Source: Arthrobacter sp. Marseille-P9274 (GTDB lineage: Bacteria; Actinomycetota; Actinomycetes; Actinomycetales; Micrococcaceae). From it: 64,000 bases of DNA. Below are positions 18,401 through 27,716 of the stretch, piece after piece; the first letter of the stretch is position 1, and each line of letters begins with the position of its first letter. The notes beneath the pieces are model-generated. The model was not told the origin of the DNA and made no database searches. It saw only the letters and a program-made list of their open reading frames with translations. The position numbers were made by a program, and so were the translations under genes. The stretch lies in contig NZ_CAMPOV010000004.1 of the NCBI RefSeq assembly GCF_946892675.1, positions 62,001 through 126,000 on the forward strand, in the 5' to 3' direction.

Positions 18401-20393
18401 GGAGGGCATCGCGGACCTGCTCCGGCTGCTGGGACCGCTAACGACGGCGGAGGTCGCCGAGCGCGTCCGGCCTCCGGAGGCTGAGACGACGGAGGGAGCC
18501 GGGCCCGGTGGCCCGGAGGCGCTGGAGGGGGCCGGGCCCGGGGACATCGGGCCGAACGGCGCCGGGCCCGGGGACATCGGGCCGAACGGCGCCGCTGCCG
18601 CTGCGGCCGGCTCGGCCCATGCTGCCGATGTGGAGCCGCTGCTGGCGGAGCTGGCGCAGGCCAACCGCGCGCTCAAGGTGGGCATCGCCGGCGTTGAGCG
18701 GTGGGCGGCCATCGAGGATGCCGCCCGGCTGCGCGACGCCATCGGCGTCCCGCTGCCGATGGGCGTGCCCCTGGCCTTTATCGAGCCGGTCGCGGATCCG
18801 CTCGGGGACCTGGTGGGCCGGTACGCGCGCACGCACGGTCCGTTTACCGCGCCGGAATGCGCCGAGCGGCTCGGGCTGGGCGTGGCCGTGGTGGACACCG
18901 CGCTCCGGCGGCTGCTCAAGGACGGCCGGGTGGCGGACGGGGAGTTCCGGCCGCCGGACAGCGAACGGCCGCCGCAGCCCGGCGTGACCGAGTGGTGCGA
19001 TGTCGAAGTCCTGCGCAGGATCCGCCGGCGCTCGCTGGCCGCGCTGCGCCAGGAAGTGGAGCCGGTGGACGCCGCCACCTACGGCCGGTTCCTGCCGGTA
19101 TGGCAGAACGTCGGCTCCGGCCTGCGCGGGCTGGACGGAATCGCCACCGTGGTCGACCAGCTCTCCGGAGTGCCGATCCCGGCCTCGGCCTGGGAGCCGC
19201 TGGTCCTCGGCTCCCGCGTGGCGAACTACGCGCCGGCGATGCTGGACGAGCTCATGGCCACCGGCGAGGTGCTCTGGTCCGGCGCCGGCTCGCTCCCCGG
19301 CAACGACGGCTGGATCAGCCTGCAGCTGGCCGAGAACGCGCCGCTGACGCTGAACCCGCAACCCGACTTCGAGCCGAGCGTGCTGCAGTACGAACTGCTG
19401 AACGTCCTCTCAGCCCAGGGCCAGTACGGCGGCGGCGCGTTCTTCTTCCGCCAGCTCGCCGACGCCCTCGCCGCGGCCGGCACCCAGGCCGCGGACACCG
19501 ACGTCGTTACCGCCCTCTGGGAACTGGTCTGGGCCGGGCGGATCACCAATGACACCTTTGCCCCCGTGCGGGCGCTCCTCGCCGGCGGGAGCACGGCGCA
19601 CCGGCAGCGGCCGTCCGCGCCGCGGGCACGCTCCGCCCGGCTGGGACGGATCGGCCGGATGCACACGCTCGGCGGGTCCGGGCTGCGGCCGGGCCAGGCG
19701 GGCGGCCAGCCGCCACGCGGTGCACCCCCGCTGGCCGGCGGGCGCTGGTCGCTCCTGCCCTCCCCCGAGCCGGATACGACGGTCCACGCCCACGCGACCG
19801 CCGAGCTCCTGCTGGACCGCTACGGCGTGGTAACCCGCGGGTCGGTCGTTAGCGAGGGGGTCCCCGGCGGCTTCGGGCTGCTGTACAAGGTGCTGGCGAA
19901 ACTGGAGGAGACCGGGCGCTGCCGCCGGGGCTACTTCATCGAGCACCTCGGCGCCGCGCAGTTCGCGGTCCCGGCGACGGTGGACCGGCTGCGGTCCTTC
20001 AACCGGGACGCCCAGCTGGCCGAGCAGCCGCGGGCCGCCGTCGCTTTGGCCGCCACGGACCCGGCGAATCCCTACGGGGCCGCGCTGCCCTGGCCGGCGC
20101 AGGACGGCGGGCACCGGCCCGGCCGCAAGGCGGGCGCGCTGGTGGTGCTCGTCGACGGCGAACTGGTGCTCTACGTGGAGCGCGGCGGCAAGACGCTGCT
20201 AACCTTCACCGAGGATCCGGAGGACCTCTCGCTCTGCGCCGCGGCCCTGGTGGCGGTGATCCGGCGCGGGGCCGCGGACAAGATGGCCGTGGAGAAGGTC
20301 AACGGCGTCCCGGTGCTGGACACGGAGGCTGCGCGGGCGTTGACCGGCGCCGGTTTCTACACCACGCCGCGGGGACTGAGGTTCCGTGCCTGA
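15477..20393 (+). CDS. lhr: Lhr-type ATP-dependent DNA helicase
   Basis: A 1638-residue superfamily 2 helicase; actinobacterial full-length Lhr proteins are about 1500-1600 residues. Walker A is APTGSGKT near residue 50, the DEVH box is in VIIDEVHAVAGTKRG near residue 185, and motif VI is in LQRVGRAGHQVGE near 440. A long winged-helix/beta-barrel and C-terminal region completes it. Lhr unwinds RNA-DNA hybrids and 3'-tailed duplexes in DNA repair. A Gly/Pro-rich insert near residues 1005-1045 is built from a 30-bp duplication. The stop overlaps the start of nei, fitting the repair link. Confidence 0.95.
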   Translation: MGQQPAAAAVLDRFTPATREWFAGAFRAPTDAQAGAWQAVSSGSHALVVAPTGSGKTLAAFLWALDTFIAKAEVPAELPPGDLKPARKKPPRNTGTRVLYISPLKALGVDVERNLRAPLIGITQTAKRLGLPAPDITVGVRSGDTPANERRRLLTHPPDILITTPESLFLMLTSKARETLAAVDTVIIDEVHAVAGTKRGAHLAVSLERLDAMLPGRAQRIGLSATVEPLDTVARFLGGSAPVEIVAPPATKSWDLTVTVPVEDMTALAAPSQEELGPGAQPASIWPHVEEKIVDLIAANRSTIVFANSRRLAERLTARLNEIWAERLAPSVWDEAAPSPSPDGPAAEAGTAPVPAPANPPAQIMAQAGSTSGAEAVLARAHHGSVSKDQRAQIEDDLKTGRLRCVVATSSLELGIDMGAVDLVVQVESPQSVASGLQRVGRAGHQVGETSQGVLFPKHRQDLVNTTVTVERMLAGKIEPLFIPANPLDILAQQTVAATALGSIDVEEWFDVVRRSAPFATLPRSAYDATLDLLAGRYPSDEFAELRPRIVWDRVAGTITGRPGAQRLAVTSGGTIPDRGLFGVYLVGSEDPGTVGTSKSRGGRRVGELDEEMVYESRVGDVFALGATSWKIEDITHDRVLVSPAFGQPGKLPFWKGDSLGRPVELGRALGAFVREVTAAAPETALERLRASGLDDWAADNLTAYLAEQRQATDVIPSDRTLVVERFHDELGDWRVVLHSPFGLPVHAPWALAVGARLHQRYGMDGSAMAADDGIVLRVPMMEDEPPGADLFLFDPEELDAIVTAEVGGSALFASRFRECAARALLLPRQNPAKRTPLWQQRQRSAQLLDVARKYPTFPIVLETVRECLQDVYDLPALKDLAAAIGRRELRLVETATPQPSPFARSLLYGYVASFLYEGDSPLAERRAAALSLDPTLLNDLLGRAELRELLDAGIIARTERELQRLTEDRKVRGAEGIADLLRLLGPLTTAEVAERVRPPEAETTEGAGPGGPEALEGAGPGDIGPNGAGPGDIGPNGAAAAAAGSAHAADVEPLLAELAQANRALKVGIAGVERWAAIEDAARLRDAIGVPLPMGVPLAFIEPVADPLGDLVGRYARTHGPFTAPECAERLGLGVAVVDTALRRLLKDGRVADGEFRPPDSERPPQPGVTEWCDVEVLRRIRRRSLAALRQEVEPVDAATYGRFLPVWQNVGSGLRGLDGIATVVDQLSGVPIPASAWEPLVLGSRVANYAPAMLDELMATGEVLWSGAGSLPGNDGWISLQLAENAPLTLNPQPDFEPSVLQYELLNVLSAQGQYGGGAFFFRQLADALAAAGTQAADTDVVTALWELVWAGRITNDTFAPVRALLAGGSTAHRQRPSAPRARSARLGRIGRMHTLGGSGLRPGQAGGQPPRGAPPLAGGRWSLLPSPEPDTTVHAHATAELLLDRYGVVTRGSVVSEGVPGGFGLLYKVLAKLEETGRCRRGYFIEHLGAAQFAVPATVDRLRSFNRDAQLAEQPRAAVALAATDPANPYGAALPWPAQDGGHRPGRKAGALVVLVDGELVLYVERGGKTLLTFTEDPEDLSLCAAALVAVIRRGAADKMAVEKVNGVPVLDTEAARALTGAGFYTTPRGLRFRA
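18531..18590 (+). repeat. 30-bp tandem duplication inside lhr
   Basis: Two perfect copies (18531-18560 and 18561-18590) of a unit encoding about AGPGDIGPNG, with a diverged partial copy just upstream (GCCGGGCCCGGTGG). It keeps the frame and falls in an inter-domain linker. Confidence 0.9.
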
Positions 20394-21192
20394 AGGGGAC
20401 ACCATCTGGCGCACGGCCGGGGTCCTGCAGCGTGCCCTCGCCGGACAGGAACTGACGGCGTCGGACTTCCGCGTGCCGCGTTATGCCACGGCGGACCTGG
20501 CCGGCAACACGGTGGACGAGGCGGTCTCGCGCGGCAAGCACCTGCTCATCCGCACCAGCGGGCCGGCCGGTGCCCTGAGCATCCACTCGCACCTGAAGAT
20601 GGAGGGCAGCTGGCGGGTCTACGCGCCGGACCAGCGTTGGAACAAACCGGCCTTCCAGGCGCGGATCGTGCTGCGGACGGCGCAGGCCACCGCCGTCGGC
20701 TTCCTGCTCGGCATCCTCGACCTGCTGCCCACGGCGGAGGAAGGCAGCGCCGTCGGGCATCTCGGACCGGACCTGCTGGGACCGGACTGGGACGCCGCCG
20801 AGGCGCTCCGCCGGCTGACGGCACAGCCGGACCGGGCCGTCGGCCTTGCGCTGCTGGACCAGCGGAACCTGGCCGGGATCGGCAACGTCTACCGCGCCGA
20901 GCTGTGCTTCCTGGCCCGGGTCCATCCGTTGGCCCCCGTCGGCCGGGTGGCGGAGCTGCCGCGGATCGTGCAGCTCGCCAAGACCTTGCTTGAGGCGAAC
21001 AAGGACCGCAGCCGCCGCAACACCGTCGGCGGGCCAGGCGGCCGGAATGCCAGCCCGGTCTGGGTCTACGGGCGGGCCGGAAAACCCTGCCTGCGCTGCG
21101 GCACGCCCGTGGTCCACACGTTGCTGGGCGACACCGAGCTCACCGAGCGTGACCTGTACTTCTGCCCGCGCTGCCAGCCCGAGACCATATGA
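20386..21192 (+). CDS. nei: Endonuclease VIII-like DNA glycosylase/AP lyase
   Basis: A 268-residue Fpg/Nei enzyme that removes oxidised bases and cleaves abasic sites. After initiator removal the N-terminal Pro-Glu (PEGDTIWR) is the catalytic dyad; the helix-two-turn-helix is in LLDQRNLAGIGNVYR, and the C-terminal zinc finger is CLRCG...CPRC. Start GTG at 20386 overlaps the lhr stop (GTGCCTGA), so the two are translationally coupled. PEGD with SHLKMEG fits the Nei rather than the Fpg branch. Confidence 0.92.
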   Translation: MPEGDTIWRTAGVLQRALAGQELTASDFRVPRYATADLAGNTVDEAVSRGKHLLIRTSGPAGALSIHSHLKMEGSWRVYAPDQRWNKPAFQARIVLRTAQATAVGFLLGILDLLPTAEEGSAVGHLGPDLLGPDWDAAEALRRLTAQPDRAVGLALLDQRNLAGIGNVYRAELCFLARVHPLAPVGRVAELPRIVQLAKTLLEANKDRSRRNTVGGPGGRNASPVWVYGRAGKPCLRCGTPVVHTLLGDTELTERDLYFCPRCQPETI

Positions 21193-21220
21193 TGAGCAGC
21201 AGAAACATACGAGGGGGACA

Positions 21221-23173
21221 ATGACCTGGGTCGAGACCATTCCGGCCTTTGTGGTGGCCGTGGTGCTCATTTTCGGCCCCGGCCTGATCTGGGGTGCCGT
21301 CCTCGGCCTGCGCCGCCTGACGCTGGTAGCGGTGGCCGGGCCGTTCAGCGTCACCGCCATCGTGGTCGCGGCCGAGCTGGGCAATCTAACGGGGTTGCCC
21401 TGGTCGTGGCCGCTGGTGCTGACGGTCACCGTCTTGGTGGCGGCCGCGCTCTGGCTGCTGCGCCGGCTTATGCGCAACCGCCTGCACCACGCACATGTGG
21501 CGGGCGCGAGCCCGGCTCCGTGGCGGACCGTGCTCATCACGTGGGCCGTCTCCGCCCTCCCGCTGGCCGCCTACATCCTGTGGATCATCGGGGCCCCGGA
21601 GAACATCGCGCAGTCCCACGACAACATCTTCCATCTCAACGCCATCCGCTACATCGCGGACACGTCCAACGCCTCCTCGCTGGAGCTGGGTTACCTGGGC
21701 GCCATCGACGCGGGCATCTTCTACCCGGCCGGCTGGCACGACGTCGTCTCGCTGGTGATGATTACCAGCGGCGTGCCGGTCCCGGTGGCCATCAACGTGA
21801 CGAACCTGGTCATCATCACCGGCATCTGGAGCACCGGCTGCCTCTTCCTGGTCAGCCGGCTCACCGGCGAACGCATGATGCCGCTGCTGGTGGCCGCGGT
21901 CCTTTCCACCGCCTACAGCAGCTTCCCGTACCTGCTGCTGGAATTCGGCGTCGTGTATCCGTTCATGCTGTCCATCGCCATGCTGCCGGTGGCGCTCGGC
22001 CTGGTCATCCAGCTGCTGCGGATAGGCCAGCCGTCGTCCATCTCGGTGGAGGGCAACCTCGTCCTGCTCGCCGGCCTGCTGCCCGGCCTGGCGCTGGCGC
22101 ACCCCGCCACCATCATGGGGCTGCTGGCCCTGGCCACGCCCATGGTCATCGCTGCCGCCTACGGCCTCTACCGCGGCGGCACCCGCCGCGACAAGCGCAA
22201 TGCCGCGCTCGGCGCCGTCGCCTACCTGGTCGTCGCCGGGTTCCTCTGGGGACTGCTGCGGCCCGCAAGGAGCAGCTCCGCCAACTGGGACGACCTCGGC
22301 AACGTCCTGCGGGCCCTCTACGAAGTCGTGTTCCATGCCCCGCTCGACCGCCCGATGGCGGTCCTGGCGACCGCGCTGACCATCGTCGGCGTCGCCGTGG
22401 TCCTCAATGTCCGCCGGGACCGCTGGACCATCGGCGTCTACCTGGTCGCGGCGGTGCTCTTTGTCGTGGGGAACTGGAAGGAAGCGCCGGAGTTCCGCTG
22501 GCTGGTCTCCGGCATCTGGTACAACGATTTCTTCCGCATCAGCGCCATGCTGCCGGTGGCCGGCATCCTCATCGCGGCCCTCGGCGGCGTCGCCCTGGCC
22601 GGCACCGCCCGGTCCTTCTTCCGCGCCTGGCTCGCGCGCCGCGACAAGAAACAGCCGCCGTGGCTCCGGCCGGTGGCCGCGGCAGTCCTCACCGTCGTCG
22701 CGCTGGCGGTCGCACCGCTCTTCGCCGCCCAGCGCGGTATCGAAGACGCGGAGTTCAAGTACCGCTTCACGGACAGCTCGTACCTGCTGACCACGGACGA
22801 ACTCGCCCTGATCAAGCGCATCCCCGAACACGTTCCGCCGGGAGCCGTGATCGCGGGCAACCCGATGACCGGCGCTTCCCTCTCGTACTCCTACACGGAC
22901 CGTCCCACCCTCGTTCCCTCCGGCCAGAGCTCCCCCACCACGGAGGGCCAGCTCATCATGGGCCGGCTCGACGAGATGACCGGGGATCCCGCAATCTGCG
23001 AGGCCGCGCGCGACCAGAGCGTCCGGTACGTCCTGGACTTCGGCAACAGCTCCGTGCACCCGGGCGAGACTTCAGTCGCCGCCGGGCTGCAGGACCTCAC
23101 CGAAGCCAATGGTTTCAAGCTCATCGATTCCCAGGGCCGTGCCGCCCTGTACCAGGTGGTCGGCTGCGGCTGA
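21221..23173 (+). CDS. Large polytopic membrane protein (DUF6541-like)
   Basis: A 650-residue protein with many hydrophobic segments in the first 480 residues and an extracytoplasmic C-terminal domain (after about 490). The region around SHDNIFHLNAIRYI and GIFYPAGWHDV resembles actinobacterial DUF6541 proteins, whose overall layout is like GT-C glycosyltransferases; that resemblance is inference. ATG at 21221 has a strong GAGGGGG ribosome site, which rules out the longer frame through nei. It follows nei by 28 bp. Possible role in cell-envelope polymer assembly, unproven. Confidence 0.8.
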   Translation: MTWVETIPAFVVAVVLIFGPGLIWGAVLGLRRLTLVAVAGPFSVTAIVVAAELGNLTGLPWSWPLVLTVTVLVAAALWLLRRLMRNRLHHAHVAGASPAPWRTVLITWAVSALPLAAYILWIIGAPENIAQSHDNIFHLNAIRYIADTSNASSLELGYLGAIDAGIFYPAGWHDVVSLVMITSGVPVPVAINVTNLVIITGIWSTGCLFLVSRLTGERMMPLLVAAVLSTAYSSFPYLLLEFGVVYPFMLSIAMLPVALGLVIQLLRIGQPSSISVEGNLVLLAGLLPGLALAHPATIMGLLALATPMVIAAAYGLYRGGTRRDKRNAALGAVAYLVVAGFLWGLLRPARSSSANWDDLGNVLRALYEVVFHAPLDRPMAVLATALTIVGVAVVLNVRRDRWTIGVYLVAAVLFVVGNWKEAPEFRWLVSGIWYNDFFRISAMLPVAGILIAALGGVALAGTARSFFRAWLARRDKKQPPWLRPVAAAVLTVVALAVAPLFAAQRGIEDAEFKYRFTDSSYLLTTDELALIKRIPEHVPPGAVIAGNPMTGASLSYSYTDRPTLVPSGQSSPTTEGQLIMGRLDEMTGDPAICEAARDQSVRYVLDFGNSSVHPGETSVAAGLQDLTEANGFKLIDSQGRAALYQVVGCG

Positions 23174-23207
23174 GGTGCGGGGGCCGAGCCGGTACCCTTG
23201 ATGGGTG

Positions 23208-24140
23208 ATGGAATCCCCGCTTCCCGTGCGCGATGGCGTCAACGCCACCCGCCTGCGCCTGCCCGCGACGGGTCCGTGGGAGACGGCGCTGGACTACATG
23301 CTGCACCGCTGGGGCCACGTCGACCCGGACGGGATCCTGGACCGCTTCGACCGCGGCGAGATCGTCGGCGAAGGCGGTGTCCGGCTCGACCGCAGCACGC
23401 CGCTCGAAGCCCATACCTTCATCTGGTACTACCGCACCCTGCCCGCCGAGGAGCGCCTGCCGGTGGAGCTGGGCATTCTGCACCAGGACGAGAACATCCT
23501 GGTCGTGGACAAGCCGCACTTCCTGCCCACCACCCCGGGCGGCACCTACATCCAGGAGTCGGCGCTCGTCCGGCTCCGCCGCCAGCTCGACCTGCCGGAC
23601 CTGATCCCCATGCACCGGCTGGACCGGCTGACCGCCGGGGTGCTGCTGTTCTCCACCAACCCGGCCACGCGCGGCAAGTACCAGGTGCTGTTCGAGAAGC
23701 GCCAGGTCGCCAAGGAATACGAGGCGATCGCCCCCGTATCCGAGGAGCTGGAGTTCCCGCGGATCGTCCGGAACCGCATGGTGAAGTCGCGGACCTACCT
23801 GCTCGCCGAGGTCGTCGACGGCGAACCGAACGCCGAAACCCGCCTCGAACTCGCCGCCGAGCACCAGGGGCTGGGCCGCTACCGGCTGCTGCCGCACACC
23901 GGCAAGACGCACCAGCTCCGCGTCCACATGGCGTCGCTGGGCATCGGCATCCTGCACGACCCGTTCTACCCGGTGCTGCTGGACAAGGCGCCGGACGACT
24001 TCACCCGCCCGCTGCAGCTGCTGGCCCGGGGCATCGAATTCACGGACCCGCTCACCGGCCGCGCAACCGGCTTCCGCAGCCGGCTCGAACTCTCCGAATG
24101 GGCCCGGGCCGCCGAGCCGGAGCCGGCGCTGGCCGGCTGA
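23208..24140 (+). CDS. RluA-family pseudouridine synthase
   Basis: A 310-residue enzyme that isomerises uridine in rRNA or tRNA. The catalytic motif is HRLDRLTAGVLLF (Asp139), preceded by NILVVDKPHFLPTTPGG and followed by RLLPHTGKTHQLRVHMA. It lacks an obvious S4 domain; the N-terminal 80 residues are shorter and different. Adjacent GTG (23205) and ATG (23208) are alternative starts. The exact RNA target cannot be assigned. Confidence 0.9.
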   Translation: MESPLPVRDGVNATRLRLPATGPWETALDYMLHRWGHVDPDGILDRFDRGEIVGEGGVRLDRSTPLEAHTFIWYYRTLPAEERLPVELGILHQDENILVVDKPHFLPTTPGGTYIQESALVRLRRQLDLPDLIPMHRLDRLTAGVLLFSTNPATRGKYQVLFEKRQVAKEYEAIAPVSEELEFPRIVRNRMVKSRTYLLAEVVDGEPNAETRLELAAEHQGLGRYRLLPHTGKTHQLRVHMASLGIGILHDPFYPVLLDKAPDDFTRPLQLLARGIEFTDPLTGRATGFRSRLELSEWARAAEPEPALAG

Positions 24141-24162
24141 TCAGGAAGCGAAGGGAGCCGCC

Positions 24163-25065
24163 ATGGACAACGTCGTCGAGGTGGATGAGAATGACCTGTT
24201 CGGCCTCCTGGAGGTCCTGACCAGCGGCGACTGGCAGCCTTCGCGACACCGGACACGCCTCCCGGTGGCCTACCGCGGCCATTCTGCCGCCGCCCATGAC
24301 CTGAACACCGGGCTGTTCCGGTTGCGCGGGGACTCAAGCGCCGCCGTCGAACCCCATATTCTGCGCAACTTCCGCAAATACGCGCACCGTGACACCTCAC
24401 CCGGCGATTCGGACTGGAACTGGCTCAGCGTGGCCCAGCACCACGGCCTGCCCACCCGCCTGCTGGACTGGTCCCACTCGCCCTACGTCGCCCTGCATTT
24501 CGCGACGCGGCTGCCCGAGCGAAACCAGGAGGCGGGCGCCATCTGGTGCGTGGACTACGCGGCGGTGCACGAGCTGCTGCCCGACGAACTGCGAAGCGTC
24601 GTCGAGCCGTTGGGTGGCGGCCTGTTCACTACCGAGACGCTGTCCCGCGCGGCCTACACCCTCACGGAGTTCGATCGTTTCCGGGACGACGACGGCGAGC
24701 GCATCCCCTTGTTTTTCGAGCCACCTTCGCTGGACGAGCGGATTGTCAACCAGGCGGCTATCTTCTCCACCATGTCCGGCCCCGAAGCCGGGCTCGGCGC
24801 TTGGCTCGCGCGCCATCCGGAGCTGCACCGGAAAGTCATCATTCCGGCGAGGCTCAAGTGGCGCGTCCGGGACCATCTGGACCAAGTGAATGTCACCGAA
24901 CGGGTGCTGTTCCCCGGGCTGGACGGCCTGTCGCTGTGGCTTCGGCGCTACTACAGCAGGCGGGACCAGGACTTGCAGCAACAAAACAACGACGGCGGCG
25001 CCTCGGATTCAGTCCAACGTGTCATGCCCGCGGTCCCCGAGTTACCGGGCCCGCCGGCTCCTTAG
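24163..25065 (+). CDS. FRG domain-containing protein
   Basis: A 300-residue protein with an FRG domain: VAYRGHSAAAHDL (residues 34-46) and WLSVAQHHGLPTRLLDWSHS (87-106), the two hallmarks, followed by PYVALHFAT and the later NQAAIFSTM. FRG proteins are found scattered in genomes, often in accessory or stress contexts; the biochemical activity is not established. RBS AAGGGAG precedes ATG 24163. The last 35 residues (QQQNNDGGASDS onward) look like an unstructured tail and contain the dispersed AACGACGGCGG element. It faces a macro-domain gene 20 bp away. Confidence 0.85.
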   Translation: MDNVVEVDENDLFGLLEVLTSGDWQPSRHRTRLPVAYRGHSAAAHDLNTGLFRLRGDSSAAVEPHILRNFRKYAHRDTSPGDSDWNWLSVAQHHGLPTRLLDWSHSPYVALHFATRLPERNQEAGAIWCVDYAAVHELLPDELRSVVEPLGGGLFTTETLSRAAYTLTEFDRFRDDDGERIPLFFEPPSLDERIVNQAAIFSTMSGPEAGLGAWLARHPELHRKVIIPARLKWRVRDHLDQVNVTERVLFPGLDGLSLWLRRYYSRRDQDLQQQNNDGGASDSVQRVMPAVPELPGPPAP

Positions 25066-25085
25066 CCCCTCCCCCTGCGGGGCAG

Positions 25086-25604
<519 letters not shown>

Positions 25605-25650
25605 GCTCCCCAGTCTGTCACCGCGCTGGGCCGCGGGGTAGGTTGTTGGG

Positions 25651-26355
25651 GTGGAGATCCCCGAGGGGCCGTGGCAATGGCTCTACTATCCGATGACCCT
25701 GGTGCTCGTCATCGCGGACGCGCCCGTGCCGGCGTCGCCCTCGGAAGTCCTGGTGATCGGCGGTGGCACGCTGCTGGCCCACGGCGAGCTCCTCCTTCCG
25801 CTGGTGGTGCTTACCGCCTTCGCGGGCAGCTTCGGCGGCGACGCGCTGCTGTTCCTGCTGTTCCGGGGCGGCCTCAATGCCTGGCTCAACCGCTGGCGCT
25901 GGGGCCGACTGGTTGACCGCGGCGTGACCGCGGCGCTGCAGAAGGCCGGCGAGTCCTCCACCTACGCAGCCATCGTCGCGGCCCGCTTTATTCCGGGAGG
26001 CCGGACCGCGTCGGTGGCGGCCGCCGGGCTGGCCGAGGTGCCGCTGAAGCCGTTCCTGATTTCCTCGGCATCGGGCTCGGCCATCTGGGCTGTGTGGATG
26101 ACCGGGCTGGGGCTCGCGAGCGGACTCGCCACGGACCTGCCGCTGTGGGCCAACGTTGCGCTGGGGACGCTGGTCGGCATACTGGTGGGCATGGTCCTTG
26201 CCGCCGTCATCCGCCTGCGCCGCCGGTCCGCTGCCCTCCGGGCGGTGCCGGCGGGCTGCCGCCGTCCCCACCGACCGCGCCACCGTCCCCGCCGGCCCGG
26301 CCACAGTCCCCGCCGGCCCGGCCACAGTCCCTGCCCCGCCTCCGAGCCGCGGTAG
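25651..26355 (+). CDS. DedA (VTT) family membrane protein
   Basis: A 234-residue integral membrane protein with the DedA motifs FGGDALLFLLFRGG and ARFIPGGRTASV near residues 70-85 and 110-121. DedA proteins contribute to lipid flipping and envelope integrity. The start is GTG at 25651. The last 45 residues are an Arg/Pro/His-rich tail over a 21-bp repeat; about 200 bp follow before the next gene. In the same frame after the stop, a second hydrophobic stretch (RAAVALGLVLCLLAG) is visible, so the annotated end may be disturbed. Confidence 0.82.
   Translation: MEIPEGPWQWLYYPMTLVLVIADAPVPASPSEVLVIGGGTLLAHGELLLPLVVLTAFAGSFGGDALLFLLFRGGLNAWLNRWRWGRLVDRGVTAALQKAGESSTYAAIVAARFIPGGRTASVAAAGLAEVPLKPFLISSASGSAIWAVWMTGLGLASGLATDLPLWANVALGTLVGILVGMVLAAVIRLRRRSAALRAVPAGCRRPHRPRHRPRRPGHSPRRPGHSPCPASEPR
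26285..26326 (+). repeat. 21-bp tandem repeat at the end of the DedA gene
   Basis: Two perfect 21-bp copies (GTCCCCGCCGGCCCGGCCACA) plus a partial third. It encodes Arg/Pro/His in the DedA frame, but the more protein-like linker sequence GPATVPA in the +1-shifted frame. Confidence 0.8.
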
Positions 26356-26554
26356 CCGCTTCCGTCGGTTCCGCTCCCCGGCTCCGTTAGGCCCTACTTC
26401 CGCCGCGCCCGCGGCGTCCTGGCCACGGACAACGTCCTCCGGGCCGCGGTGGCGCTGGGCCTGGTGCTCTGCCTGCTGGCCGGCGCCCGCGGTGCCGGGC
26501 TGCTCGGCCCCTCAACCCGTGCGCGGGGCCGGGCAGCGGCGTAGACTGCCGCGC

Positions 26555-27301
26555 ATGTATACACCGGAGCCTTTTGCCGAGCCCTCCCCGCGCCGGATCC
26601 GGGTTCGCCTAGGCGGGTCCCTGATCGCCGACAGTTCCCGCGCCCTGCTGCTGGTCCAGTACGGCAAGACCGGCCTGCCGACCTATTACCTGCCGCTCGA
26701 GGATGTCCGTCCGGACGCCCTGTCCGGGGAATCGACGGCCGGCGGACAGACCCGCTGGACCGTCACGGCCGGGAACAAGCGCGCCGACGCTGCGGCGTGG
26801 ACCTACCCCGATCCGAGCGGCCCCACGGCGGCGCTGGCTGGCCACGTCACCTTCTCCTGGCGCCAACTGGAGTGGTACGAGGAGGATGAGCGCGTCCTCG
26901 TCCATGCCAGGGATCCGTACAAGCGCGTGGACACCCTGCGCAGCTCGCGCCGCGTCCAGGTCTATGCCGGGGACACGCTGATCGCCGACAGCATCCGGCC
27001 GCTGCTGCTCTTCGAAACCCACCTGCCGACCCGCTACTACCTGCCCTTCGAGGACGTGCGCACTGAGCTGCTCGAAGCCAGCGACACGGTGACCAGCTGC
27101 CCGTACAAGGGCGAGGCCCGCTACTGGTCCATCCGGGCCGGGGACACGTTCGTCCCCGACGCCGCCTGGAGCTATCCGGCGCCCATCCCGGAGAACCCCA
27201 AGATCAAGGACCTGCTGGCCTTCTTCAGCGAACGGACCGACCTCGTGGTGGACGGCGAACGCCTCGAACACCCGGACACCGCCTGGTCACTCCCCCAATA
27301 G
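26555..27301 (+). CDS. Protein with two DUF427 domains
   Basis: A 248-residue cytosolic protein made of two related halves. First half: RIRVRLGGSLIADSSRALLL, YYLPLEDVR; second half: RVQVYAGDTLIADSIRPLLL, YYLPFEDVR, then KGEARYWS and AAWSYPAPIPE. DUF427 domains are small beta-tent folds of unknown function, common in actinobacteria; many proteins have one copy. ATG at 26555 was chosen; the open frame upstream is repeat-derived. Confidence 0.85.
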   Translation: MYTPEPFAEPSPRRIRVRLGGSLIADSSRALLLVQYGKTGLPTYYLPLEDVRPDALSGESTAGGQTRWTVTAGNKRADAAAWTYPDPSGPTAALAGHVTFSWRQLEWYEEDERVLVHARDPYKRVDTLRSSRRVQVYAGDTLIADSIRPLLLFETHLPTRYYLPFEDVRTELLEASDTVTSCPYKGEARYWSIRAGDTFVPDAAWSYPAPIPENPKIKDLLAFFSERTDLVVDGERLEHPDTAWSLPQ

Positions 27302-27351
27302 CGACGGCGGCGCCGGGCTCTTAAGTTCTAGCGGCGGCGTCGCCAACGCCG

Positions 27352-27660
27352 TCAGGCCAGCGGATGCCAGCGGCCGCGGCTGCGGCGCAGCACGGTCAGG
27401 TTCCGGCTGTGCGCGACCTCTTCCACGGCGTCCTGCAGATCTCCGGCAGCCCGGAGCGCCTGCCGGTTCTCGTCGTCGTACGCCCCCGGCTCCACCGTGA
27501 AGCGCACGGTGATCCGCGGGACTCCGCCCACGACATCCAGCTGGTGCCCTTCCACCACATGGGAGGAGCCGACGGCGTCCGTGGCCGCCTCCATCACGCT
27601 GGGCGGGGTGTGGTCCGGACGGAGCCCGGTGATGTCGAGGCGGGCTCGGAAGGACGGCAT
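27352..27660 (-). CDS. Hypothetical protein, 102 aa
   Basis: A small soluble protein with strand/helix-like composition (MPSFRARLDITGLRPDHTPP, RITVRFTVEPGAYDDENRQA, NLTVLRRSRGRWHPLA). No recognised domain. Codon use and GC at third positions match neighbours, and the ATG is well placed. It lies 56 bp downstream of creC on the same strand and may be the last gene of that transcript or independent. Confidence 0.6.
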   Translation of the reverse strand: MPSFRARLDITGLRPDHTPPSVMEAATDAVGSSHVVEGHQLDVVGGVPRITVRFTVEPGAYDDENRQALRAAGDLQDAVEEVAHSRNLTVLRRSRGRWHPLA

Positions 27661-27716
27661 GGGCCTACTGTAGCGAACGCGGGCGGACAGGAAGAGCTGC
27701 GAAGAGCAGCGCCCGG

